From the NCBI GenBank assembly GCA_023382385.1, contig JAHDVH010000002.1, forward strand, positions 186,001-250,000: a DNA stretch of 64,000 bases, in the 5' to 3' direction. This DNA is from a bacterium (GTDB lineage Bacteria; Electryoneota; RPQS01). Shown here one piece after another: positions 9,087 to 17,389 of this stretch; the first letter of the stretch is position 1; each line of letters opens with the position of its first letter. The notes below the pieces were generated by a model. It was not told the DNA's origin, searched no databases, and was given only the letters and a program-made list of their open reading frames with translations. The position numbers and the translations under genes were made by a program.

Positions 9087-12000
9087 TTGCGCACCTTTGC
9101 CAGCTTGACGATGGTCTCGATCTCTTCCTTGCCTTGCTTGGCGATGATCTTCGCGAAGTAGACACCGTTTGCCACTTCCTCGCCCTTGTCGTCGCGGCCG
9201 TCCCATTGCAGCGTCCGGTAGTTGACCGTCGCGCGTTCAATTTCGCGCAATGTGCGGATATGTCGTCCGGACACGGTGTAGATCTTGGCTTCCGTGAATT
9301 GATCCGTGACTCCCGTCAACACATAAGCAATGGTTGTGTTTTGCGCAAACGGGTTGGGATAGTTAATCGCCCATTCAAAACCGAAGTCCCGCCGCACGTC
9401 AAACTGCGCGTCGTAGGTCGACGTATTGCCGTGATTGTCTGTGGCGATCACCCGCAGCACATGCGTTCCGGGTTCAAGGTCGGGTTCGATCATCGCACTC
9501 AGCGTGTTCGCGGTCCACGACTCGTCGTTCCATGTGATCAAACTTGGTGAAATTGTATCACCGTCGAGAATCAAATGAAATGCCGTGTCGTTTCGCATCA
9601 CGCCAGCCGGATCACGGAAGGTCGTAAAGATCTGTGGACGGCTGGGAACAATGGCTCCCTGCGTGTAGCGCAGGCCGCCGATACTGACTTCGATGGTCGG
9701 TCCCTGTGCGTCAAAGACGCGAAACAGAGCCAACTCTCCAAGCGTGGCAACTTCCCCTGACACGCGCAGGTGCCACGTCACCAATGTGTCAAGCGAAGGA
9801 TTTCCCGGATTCAGTATGCGCGTCGAGTCGGTTGGAATTCGCGTGACCGTCGTATTGCGCGCGCGCACCCACTGTTTGAGCTTCGGGTCTCGCGCATATA
9901 TCGCATAGTTTGCCGACGGAACCTGACTGCGCAGCGTGTCGCGGCCATCAAGCGATATGGTCACCATCGCGCGGAAACTGTCGGACAGCGAACCGAGCGA
10001 ATCGTCGAACAACGCCGAAAAGACGCCGTGGGTGCTTTGCGTGAACGGCCTGCGCAGACCCTTACTCGAGAGTTCCGCCTGCTGAGCTTGTGTTAGCAGC
10101 ACGGGCTGCGAATAACCTATGGCTGCGCTGTCCCGCGGCAGAATTCCCGGGAAAACGCGCACTTCGAGCGTATCATTGCCGGTCACGGACCAGTATTTGT
10201 GCGGCCCGACGTTTAACGGTCTGGTCAGGAAGGTTCCCAGCTGCCGCGTGGCCGGATAGTAGCTCGGCATGTTGATTTCGAACGTGCGCGAGTTGTTGCC
10301 TTCGCGGGTTTCGCGAATCAGATTGTCCGGATCGATGGTGATGTTGACGTTCCAGAGTCCGGGACGGAATTCCGTGGGAATCCACGCTTCGCGCTCATAT
10401 TCACCGAACGACAGGTTGGGCAGCAGATGATTCACCGTAAACGAGTCGACGCGCACGGTGATGGTGTTCCCGCCGGACGTGTAGGTTGAATCACGCGTCG
10501 CGGTCAAACGAATCGTGACATTGTCCAACTGCGCGGTGCTGCCCGTGCGCTGTACGGAAAACGGCTGATAATAGTAAGGCCGGCGGCCTCCGCGCTGTGC
10601 GGGCGACGCCGAAATCACGAACGAGAGATTAAAATCGGGAGAGCGTTCCAGCGGCAGACTGAAATAATCTGATTCGAACTCCGTGCCGCCGACAGGCGTC
10701 ACAAAGAACTTCACACGATAGGTCGCGCCTTCAAAGTCATACGGGCCGATGTCTCTCACAGTTGTGTATACGCTCGGCGCGGTCTCCACCATACTCATCG
10801 TGTCCAGTCTGACTGGCCCCTGCGCCGGAGTGTAGAGTCCACGGAATCTCACGCTCTGAATTGCGTCCAGATGCAGGATAAGCGACTGGACACGGAACGG
10901 TTCACCGCTGAACGCGACCGAATCCGGAACGGCTTCGATATCGAGAAACTGCACGGTGGAGAGACTATCGGCAAGATAAATTGGGAATCTGCCGATGGCG
11001 TTGCGCCTGAGCGCAGGATTAGTCACATAGACCACCACATTGCCACGCGGAGTGACAAAACGATTCAGCGGTACGGCATCCGATGTACAGATTTGAGTCG
11101 TGTAGAACTGCGGGTCTATCTGATTCTGATTGAAGGCCGGACTAAACGTGGTCACCAGCACTGGTGAGCCGAAGTTCGACGGCCGGCGCCGGTCGCCGTT
11201 GTAGGGCAGCACATAGGCGTAAGTCACGGTGGACGAATTCTGCTGCCACGGCAGGGTCATGATAACACGCAGGGAGTCCGGATTTCCCAGGCTGTCCCGC
11301 GATCTGACGATGTTGGATTCAGCAAAAATGCGCGGCTCGAACTCTTCCTGAGGAATCTGCAGTTTTACACCCGGGTCACCGAGCAGATTCATCATCATCA
11401 TCATCGAGTAATTCGAACTCCAGCCGAGCGGAGTACTGCTCGCGCTCCACCAGCGCGCTTTGTTCAGCGCGGCGGCTTCGCCCATCGTGTAGCCCGGCTG
11501 CTGGAGGAAGAAGTCGTAAAGCCTGCGCTGCATGGATTGCCCGGCGATAGCCCATCCGACTCCTGAAGAACTGTAGAATCCAATCGCGCCGACAATGTCG
11601 TTGTTGTTATTGCGCGCAAACAGGAAGGCTTCGCCGAGTACCGAAGCCTGGCTGCGGTCATCGAACGCGCCGACATAGCAGGTGAAGTTCGTGATAAAGG
11701 GGAACGACTCGCGGTTGTTCAACAGGCGCACACCGCCGACGTTAATCAGCGAACTTCCCGACCACACACCACCGCCGCCGTGTCCGTTGTAATTTGCTGC
11801 CACACAACCGTCGCGCAAGGCGTCCCGCAGCGCAATCGGCCCCTGTCCGGCGGGAATGCTGTCGAGATACACGCGGGTCACATTCACCGTGGTGTTTTCC
11901 ACCATGGCCTTCACCGCAGGTTCGGAAAACGCGGCGACGAAATCGAGCGGAGGAGGACCGGAGTCGTAGTAGTCCGCAACCATCAGCACGTTGCTCGGGG

Positions 12001-14503
12001 TGCGGTTCTCAAAGTCCGGGTCGGTCTCGTAGATGAACACCTTTCGGACGTAAGTGCCCAGTTCCTGCGGCGTCCGGCAGGAGATTCGCCCGACGGCGAT
12101 GTCCGGTATGATGTCCCAGTGCGGTCCCGAGATGCAGCCCATGATATAGTCGGCGGAGGAGACTCCGAAGGCATAGGTCGGAATAGCAAAGGTGGGAATC
12201 TGATTTCCCGGAATGTTGTTCTCTCGCTGTTCCAGCACGGCGTCGCCGACCAGACAGAGATGCGTGGGCCGCACACTCCAGTGGTCGTAGGCGTACATCA
12301 TAAAGTCGCGCAAAGCGTAGGGCGTTATCAGTCCGCCGGAGAACTGTTCATAGACTTCAGACAGCGGAATCGTTAACACAGAGTTGTTGAAGTTGATACG
12401 CCGCAGACTGTCCAGCAGCCGCACAGACGTATCGGCATAGAACGGGTCGTAGACGACCATCACATATTCCGCGCCGGGATGATTACGCAAGTCCACTTGC
12501 ACGGAGTCCGGCACCACCAGAAATGGCTGCGCGATGTAATTTTCGCCGAACACCAGCACATCACGCGGCCCGTCGGACACAAGCGGGAATCTCACTGCCC
12601 AGCTTGCGGACTCATCCGCGGGAGTGACGCGGCGCGTTTCCAGATTGGTCAGGCGACTGTGTCCGAGCTTCCAGACTTGAATATTCTGTGACGGGAAGCC
12701 GCGAATATCGTACGCGGCCGTGTCTCCGACGTTGCGATTGAAGTCGAAGCGAAATTCGCCGTTGCGCGAGCGCATGTCACGCTCATACTCAACCTCGAAC
12801 CAGTTGACCAGAATCTTGTCGGCGGTACCGGCAATTTGATTTCCCGGGACGTGAACGGTAATCACGTTGTTGCCGTTCACAAGGTTTGAGGTCAGGATGT
12901 TGTTTGTCCCCGCTGTCCGGTCGGTTTCAAAGATAATCGGAGCTTGGCCTCCCCATTGCGGTGCGGGGTCGCTCGCGTGCTGCCGTCCGGCGGTTAAGCC
13001 GTTGTCCGACAGGCCGTTCAAGGAGACACGGACGTAATGGTTATACCCCGGAGTCGAGCTGAATCCGGTCAGACAGGCGCGCACAACCACCGGTTCAAAA
13101 CTGAAGGGAGCGTTGGGATTGGGAAATGGCAGATAGGCTTCGAAATCGCGTGACGAGAGTGCGTCAATGCGCTCGCCCCAGAACCAGTGGTCCTGCAACA
13201 GATTATGCGGGCCTTTGCGATAGAGGTCCGCTCCGAGCACGCTCGAGAGCTGGCTCAGTCGGTCAAAATAGCGATCGCGTTCGAAGTGCAGCTTCACACG
13301 CACGCTGCGCACCGGCTGGAGATTCCAGACGGACTGCCACGTGCCGTTGACTTCGCCCATGCGCAGCCCGGGCCGCCCGTCGCCCCAAAAGAGCTGATAG
13401 CAATTTTCGCTGGAGAACGGGTCCTGCCAGAGCGATGGAATACTTTCTACGTACGTACGCTCATTGCGTTCGCCGAAGAAGTCGATGTGGTCAAACTCAT
13501 CGAAACGTCCGTCTTCCTGACCTTCGACAACGATAGGAATCTCGCGTCCCTTATTCCAGATATGCAGGTCCCACGGGGTAATCTGGTCAATCGGCACACC
13601 CATCGTCCGCAGATACTCCCCGGTCAGCCGGATGATACTGGTTTCGCGGACGTAGATGCGCCAACGATTGACGTTGAAAATCGGGAAGTCGTCATCCAAA
13701 GCGAAGCGTTCGCGCTCTTCGCGGACGTCCGGCCGACGAGTGGGCAGGGCAGTATCTGCGAACTTCCCCAGCATTTTCCGCAGAGTGTGGTTCTCATTGT
13801 AGCTGTCCGGCAATCGCATTTCGTTATTTGACGAAATAGGCAATGAGACTTGCAGCCTTGCTCTCGTGAGAACCCTGCCAACTCCCGTTAATGTATTGAT
13901 TTGCACGGGATTGACGTGTAGTGACATGAGCCGATGACCGCGGTAAATCCCGGCCTCTGTGACTTCTGCCACACGTTCAGGACGCGTGCCGGAGACTTTT
14001 TCGGTCCGGCGCATCCGTTCCCGCATAGACAAGCCCGCCAGCGGATCAACCTTCGCCCAGAAGGTGTCGGGACTCGACGAGCTGGGGCGTTCATCCACAA
14101 TGAAGTCCTCAGGCATCGGCAAGCATTCACCGAGATTCAGCGGTTCATACTCCGCTTCCACCAGCGTGACCGTCACCTGACCTGGCAATGCCTCGAAAAG
14201 CTCGGCCGCCCTCGGCAGCAACAGCACGCCCGGTTCGTGCACAGGGTCGAGTGTTCCCATTTGCACTTCGGTCACGGCACCGCTTTCCTCGTCCCGTACG
14301 AGTTCAACGGGCGGAGCGTTCCACTCCAGCAGAATCCGGTCAGGTCGGATTTCCAGCACATTCAGCCCGGGCTTGACCTTCTGCGCCAAAGATTTGCCTG
14401 TAAACCCTGCATTCTTTTGGGCATAGGTGAAGCCCTGCCAGACCAGCACGGCCAAACAGGTTAAGAGTATGATTTGTATTTTCTTAGACTTCACAGATGC
14501 CAT
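9083..14503 (-). CDS. porU: T9SS sortase PorU, long form (gingipain-like C25 peptidase)
   Basis: A 1806-residue secreted protein that in characterised systems cleaves C-terminal sorting domains and attaches cargo to the cell surface. After the signal peptide (KKIQIILLTCLAVLVWQGFTYA) come a propeptide-like region, then a caspase-fold C25 domain. Catalytic His is in NYNGHGG (about residue 906) and catalytic Cys in NFTCYVGAF (about 941), the same spacing as gingipains. Several Ig-like modules follow, ending with a FlgD/T9SS-type C-terminal module (NYPNPFAQNTTIAYVL ... WDGRDDKGEEVANGVYFAKI). It is much longer than Bacteroidota PorU (about 1150). ATG at 14503 was chosen since it starts a standard signal peptide; no Shine-Dalgarno is seen. 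An upstream ATG at 14554 lies inside the structured leader. Confidence 0.9.
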   Translation of the reverse strand: MASVKSKKIQIILLTCLAVLVWQGFTYAQKNAGFTGKSLAQKVKPGLNVLEIRPDRILLEWNAPPVELVRDEESGAVTEVQMGTLDPVHEPGVLLLPRAAELFEALPGQVTVTLVEAEYEPLNLGECLPMPEDFIVDERPSSSSPDTFWAKVDPLAGLSMRERMRRTEKVSGTRPERVAEVTEAGIYRGHRLMSLHVNPVQINTLTGVGRVLTRARLQVSLPISSNNEMRLPDSYNENHTLRKMLGKFADTALPTRRPDVREERERFALDDDFPIFNVNRWRIYVRETSIIRLTGEYLRTMGVPIDQITPWDLHIWNKGREIPIVVEGQEDGRFDEFDHIDFFGERNERTYVESIPSLWQDPFSSENCYQLFWGDGRPGLRMGEVNGTWQSVWNLQPVRSVRVKLHFERDRYFDRLSQLSSVLGADLYRKGPHNLLQDHWFWGERIDALSSRDFEAYLPFPNPNAPFSFEPVVVRACLTGFSSTPGYNHYVRVSLNGLSDNGLTAGRQHASDPAPQWGGQAPIIFETDRTAGTNNILTSNLVNGNNVITVHVPGNQIAGTADKILVNWFEVEYERDMRSRNGEFRFDFNRNVGDTAAYDIRGFPSQNIQVWKLGHSRLTNLETRRVTPADESASWAVRFPLVSDGPRDVLVFGENYIAQPFLVVPDSVQVDLRNHPGAEYVMVVYDPFYADTSVRLLDSLRRINFNNSVLTIPLSEVYEQFSGGLITPYALRDFMMYAYDHWSVRPTHLCLVGDAVLEQRENNIPGNQIPTFAIPTYAFGVSSADYIMGCISGPHWDIIPDIAVGRISCRTPQELGTYVRKVFIYETDPDFENRTPSNVLMVADYYDSGPPPLDFVAAFSEPAVKAMVENTTVNVTRVYLDSIPAGQGPIALRDALRDGCVAANYNGHGGGGVWSGSSLINVGGVRLLNNRESFPFITNFTCYVGAFDDRSQASVLGEAFLFARNNNNDIVGAIGFYSSSGVGWAIAGQSMQRRLYDFFLQQPGYTMGEAAALNKARWWSASSTPLGWSSNYSMMMMMNLLGDPGVKLQIPQEEFEPRIFAESNIVRSRDSLGNPDSLRVIMTLPWQQNSSTVTYAYVLPYNGDRRRPSNFGSPVLVTTFSPAFNQNQIDPQFYTTQICTSDAVPLNRFVTPRGNVVVYVTNPALRRNAIGRFPIYLADSLSTVQFLDIEAVPDSVAFSGEPFRVQSLILHLDAIQSVRFRGLYTPAQGPVRLDTMSMVETAPSVYTTVRDIGPYDFEGATYRVKFFVTPVGGTEFESDYFSLPLERSPDFNLSFVISASPAQRGGRRPYYYQPFSVQRTGSTAQLDNVTIRLTATRDSTYTSGGNTITVRVDSFTVNHLLPNLSFGEYEREAWIPTEFRPGLWNVNITIDPDNLIRETREGNNSRTFEINMPSYYPATRQLGTFLTRPLNVGPHKYWSVTGNDTLEVRVFPGILPRDSAAIGYSQPVLLTQAQQAELSSKGLRRPFTQSTHGVFSALFDDSLGSLSDSFRAMVTISLDGRDTLRSQVPSANYAIYARDPKLKQWVRARNTTVTRIPTDSTRILNPGNPSLDTLVTWHLRVSGEVATLGELALFRVFDAQGPTIEVSIGGLRYTQGAIVPSRPQIFTTFRDPAGVMRNDTAFHLILDGDTISPSLITWNDESWTANTLSAMIEPDLEPGTHVLRVIATDNHGNTSTYDAQFDVRRDFGFEWAINYPNPFAQNTTIAYVLTGVTDQFTEAKIYTVSGRHIRTLREIERATVNYRTLQWDGRDDKGEEVANGVYFAKIIAKQGKEEIETIVKLAKVRK

Positions 14504-14522
14504 AGCAAGTGCAATAAACGAG

Positions 14523-14637
14523 AAATTCGCTAACCACCCCTCCGCTCCATGCATGCCTCAAACAGACCACTCCCGTTGCGGAACACGGCCTGACCAATCG
14601 CGAGGTTACATCGAACGGAGAAAAGGTTAGCGAATTT
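14523..14637 (-). ncRNA. Predicted structured 5' leader of porU (possible riboregulator)
   Basis: Two arms, 14613-14637 and 14523-14547, are complementary over 25 positions when read as minus-strand RNA. There are 13 perfect Watson-Crick pairs (AAATTCGCTAACC / GGTTAGCGAATTT), then one U-U mismatch, three G-U pairs, CTCC/GGAG plus flanking pairs and one more G-U. On the plus strand the same positions would be C-A mismatches, so folding is strand-specific to the porU message. The enclosed 65 bases contain further short helices (CCUC/GAGG, CCGU/ACGG). The element starts about 28 bases after the predicted transcription start and ends 20 bases before the porU ATG. I do not recognise a known riboswitch class. 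Confidence 0.6.
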
Positions 14638-14671
14638 TCGCTGTGGGACTCTCAATATCGATAGACTCACG

Positions 14672-14700
14672 AGTATAGGTATCTTTTTCCAACATGTCAA
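14672..14700 (-). promoter_or_regulatory. Sigma70 promoter of the porU operon
   Basis: On the minus strand TTGACA, 17 bases, TATACT: a near-consensus promoter. Predicted start near 14665, leaving about 160 bases of leader before porU, which holds the structured element. Confidence 0.8.
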
Positions 14701-14836
14701 GCAGATTTGGTCCCTTAACCGTAGTGTTTATGGGATAATGGGACCCGAACGGGCAGTCAGGGGATGCAGTGCAAATGCCGCACCTCATTTGACCCAGAGC
14801 GGGGGTGCGAATCGGCGGCAAATCGGGGCGGTTGCC

Positions 14837-14865
14837 TTGAAGTCCTGCATAAAATTCGCTATAAT
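14837..14865 (+). promoter_or_regulatory. Sigma70 promoter of pgi
   Basis: TTGAAG, 17 bases, TATAAT, ending 55 bases before the pgi ATG. Divergent from the porU promoter. Between the two (14701-14836) I see only a 6-base inverted repeat GGTCCC...GGGACC and no gene. Confidence 0.8.
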
Positions 14866-14920
14866 TCAAGTTCCGCAAACCTGATTTTTCTCGACTTGGC
14901 CATCGGAGGGCCAACCCGGT

Positions 14921-16285
14921 ATGTCTCTGTCCCTGAACTTCAGTTACGCCCATTCTAAAAAGCTTGCCGGTCACGGCATTTCCAATGAGATGCTCAAGCC
15001 GACCATTGAGCGCACTTCCAAGGCTCTGGAACACTTGCGCCGTGAGCGCGAGGCGGGTAAGCTCCCGTATCTCGATTTGCCGAACGATACCAAGACCCGC
15101 GACGCCTGCAAAGCGATGGCGGCCAAGTTTGAAGGATTTGAGAACTTCTTTTTGTCCGGTATCGGCGGCAGCGCGCTCGGACCGAATGCGATATTCAATG
15201 CGCTGGCGCACCCGCTGCATAACCTGCTCTCGCCGGCCAAGCGCAAGGGTCGTCCCCGTTTTTTTGTGCTGGACAATGTGGACCCCGTGCAAACGGATGC
15301 ATTGCTGTCAGCTTGTAAACCAGAAAAGACGGTCTACAATATCATTTCCAAGAGCGGTGCGACAGCGGAGACCGCCGCAGCCTCTCTGCTGATCATTGAT
15401 CAGTTGAAAAAGCGTGTGGGCAGCGATTGGAAGAAGAACATCGTCTGCACGACGGATCCGCAAAGCGGGGATTTGCGCAAGCTCTGCAACGATGAAGGAC
15501 TACAGACCTTGCCGCTGCATCCGGGAGTGGGCGGTCGCTTTTCGGTTTTAACTCCGGTGGGGCTTTTCCCTTCATACGTGCTTGGTTTCGACGTGGAGGC
15601 GATGCTGGCCGGAGCGGCGGAGATGCGCGAGCGGTGTCTCGATAGCGACGTGCAGAAGAATCCTGCCGCGCAGATGGCGGCGCTGCTCTATCTGTTCGAC
15701 AGCACGCAGCACAAAAAGATGCACGTAATGATGGCCTATGCGAACGGGCTTTACGGGCTGGCGGACTGGTTCCGTCAGATTTGGGCGGAATCCCTCGGAA
15801 AGGAAACGGACAACGAAGGGCGCGTGGTCAATGTCGGTCCGACGCCATTGAAGGCTCTCGGTGCGACCGACCAACACAGTCAGGTGCAGCTGTATATCGA
15901 AGGGCCATACGATAAGGTCTTCCTCTTCCTCGAATGCAAAAAATTCGGCAAGCGGCTCAGACTGCCGGAGCTTTATTCCAATGTTTCGTCGTTGGGCTAC
16001 TTGGGCGGCCAGACGATGAACAAACTCATCGCCGCGGAATTTGCGGCAACGCGTGAAGCGCTGGCGCAGCGCGGCCGCCCGTCCATCACGCTGACATTCC
16101 CCGAAATTGATGCACACGCAGTCGGCGAATTTTTCATGCTGTGGGAAATCGTCACGTCGCTGTCCGGCTCGCTCTATCGTATCAATCCTTACGACCAGCC
16201 GGGTGTGGAACTTGGCAAGGTTTTGACTTATGGCCTGATGGGCCGCGCAGGTTTCGAAGACAAGGCCAAGGGGATTAAGGTGTAA
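14921..16285 (+). CDS. pgi: Glucose-6-phosphate isomerase
   Basis: Interconverts glucose-6-phosphate and fructose-6-phosphate in the cytoplasm. The 454-residue length fits the shorter bacterial PGI type. Two SIS folds are seen, with sugar-phosphate-binding SKSGATAETAA at about residue 147, the PGI signature region GGRFSVLTPVGLFPSYVLG at about 205, and QVQLYIEGPYDKVFLFLE further on. ATG at 14921 has GGAGGG about ten bases upstream and a strong promoter before it. It supplies hexose phosphates for the glycan pathways encoded elsewhere in the window, for example dTDP-rhamnose. Confidence 0.93.
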   Translation: MSLSLNFSYAHSKKLAGHGISNEMLKPTIERTSKALEHLRREREAGKLPYLDLPNDTKTRDACKAMAAKFEGFENFFLSGIGGSALGPNAIFNALAHPLHNLLSPAKRKGRPRFFVLDNVDPVQTDALLSACKPEKTVYNIISKSGATAETAAASLLIIDQLKKRVGSDWKKNIVCTTDPQSGDLRKLCNDEGLQTLPLHPGVGGRFSVLTPVGLFPSYVLGFDVEAMLAGAAEMRERCLDSDVQKNPAAQMAALLYLFDSTQHKKMHVMMAYANGLYGLADWFRQIWAESLGKETDNEGRVVNVGPTPLKALGATDQHSQVQLYIEGPYDKVFLFLECKKFGKRLRLPELYSNVSSLGYLGGQTMNKLIAAEFAATREALAQRGRPSITLTFPEIDAHAVGEFFMLWEIVTSLSGSLYRINPYDQPGVELGKVLTYGLMGRAGFEDKAKGIKV

Positions 16286-16301
16286 CCTCGAAGGAGGGAC
16301 C

Positions 16302-16865
16302 ATGCGCGTCGCACTGCTTGGGCTGATTCTGATTTTCTCCGGTTGCGCGCATACTTTGGTGATTGAGAAGAGCTCGCCGCCGGAACGCTATCTGCAAGCG
16401 AATCACTTTCTGCACGACAGGACGGCGACGGTGAAGTTGCGCACGGGGAGCGACCTGCGGGTGACCGATCTGCACATCGGAAGAGATACGACCGTTTTTT
16501 CGATTGACGGGCAGACGGACAAAGTGCTGATGATGAACGAGCGGATTCGCGCGATTGCGACGCGCGACCGGGCCAATGCCCTGCGGAACGGTGCGCTCGC
16601 GGGAGGAATGGTGGGCAGCGTGGTCGGATTTTTCGTCGGTGCCTTGGTGGCAGCGATCGATCCTCAAGTTCGCTATAGTGAGCCGAGCGGGCTGCACGGC
16701 AAAGAAGAGAACGACCTGGCCGTCATCCTCGAAGGCGTGGGCATCGGCGCGGGTGTGGGAGCTTTTTCCGGCGGACTGCTGGGCAGTCAGCTGGCAGGTG
16801 TTCGTTGTGTTGAATATCATTTGGACCCGAAGGACCCCCGAAGATGGGAATATTTGCCTCGATAA
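16302..16865 (+). CDS. Lipoprotein with glycine-zipper segments, unknown function
   Basis: A 187-residue lipoprotein with a short signal and lipobox FSGC. The first half is soluble and beta-rich. The second half has two small-residue-rich hydrophobic stretches (GALAGGMVGSVVGFFVGALVAA and GVGIGAGVGAFSGGLLGSQLAG), a glycine-zipper pattern seen in outer-membrane-associated proteins. GAAGGAGGG precedes the ATG. It follows pgi by 16 bases and overlaps the glutathione peroxidase gene by 22 bases. No family is recognised. Confidence 0.75.
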   Translation: MRVALLGLILIFSGCAHTLVIEKSSPPERYLQANHFLHDRTATVKLRTGSDLRVTDLHIGRDTTVFSIDGQTDKVLMMNERIRAIATRDRANALRNGALAGGMVGSVVGFFVGALVAAIDPQVRYSEPSGLHGKEENDLAVILEGVGIGAGVGAFSGGLLGSQLAGVRCVEYHLDPKDPRRWEYLPR

Positions 16866-17389
16866 TCATACTTCTGATGCCTTTGATCATGACCGCATCT
16901 GATCTCTCATCCATTCCGTTTCAGACGAATTCCGGCGATACGACGACTCTGGCAGCGTACAAAGGTCAGGTCGTGCTAATCGTCAATACGGCCAGTGAAT
17001 GCGGACAAACTCCGCAATATGCGGGACTCGAGAAGCTTTACGAAACTTACAAGGAACGCGGCCTGACGGTGATTGCCTTCCCGTCCAACGACTTCGGAAA
17101 ACAGGAGCCGGGTTCGAATGAGGAAATCAAGGAATTCTGCACGACGAATTACGGCGTGACGTTTCCGTTGATGGCGAAGATTCCGGTGCTGGGCGAAGGC
17201 AAACATCCGCTCTACAAGTATCTGGTCGAGCATAGTGAGCCTGCGGAAGAGATACAGTGGAATTTTACGAAGTTCCTGCTCGATCGGAGCGGGAACGTCG
17301 CCGCAAGATTTCACTACAAAGTTAAGCCCGACGCGCCGGAAGTGATTGCCAAGATTGAAGAACTTCTGGGAGCCGCATCGTCGGAATGA
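16844..17389 (+). CDS. Glutathione peroxidase-family thiol peroxidase
   Basis: Reduces hydroperoxides with a catalytic cysteine, usually with thioredoxin as donor in bacteria. Motifs in order: NTASECGQTPQYAGLEKLY (peroxidatic Cys), FPSNDFGKQEPGSNEEIKEFC (with the likely resolving Cys), and WNFTKFLLDRSGNV, which supplies Trp and Asn of the active-site tetrad. The residue usually Gln in the FPxNQF motif is Asp here. The N-terminus FASIIILLMPLIMTAS could be a signal peptide, placing it in the periplasm. If translation starts at 16889 instead, the protein would be cytoplasmic. It overlaps its neighbours on both sides (ATGA with the next gene). Confidence 0.88.
   Translation: MGIFASIIILLMPLIMTASDLSSIPFQTNSGDTTTLAAYKGQVVLIVNTASECGQTPQYAGLEKLYETYKERGLTVIAFPSNDFGKQEPGSNEEIKEFCTTNYGVTFPLMAKIPVLGEGKHPLYKYLVEHSEPAEEIQWNFTKFLLDRSGNVAARFHYKVKPDAPEVIAKIEELLGAASSE

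Noticed and set aside
14521-14640. Miniature transposable element with 13-bp terminal inverted repeats
   Set aside because: Possible, but there is no target-site duplication and the G-U asymmetry favours an RNA; kept as an alternative in the finding.
14627-15292. 221-residue minus-strand ORF across the pgi promoter
   Set aside because: It overlaps pgi antisense and would cover both divergent promoters; no ribosome site or protein-like features.
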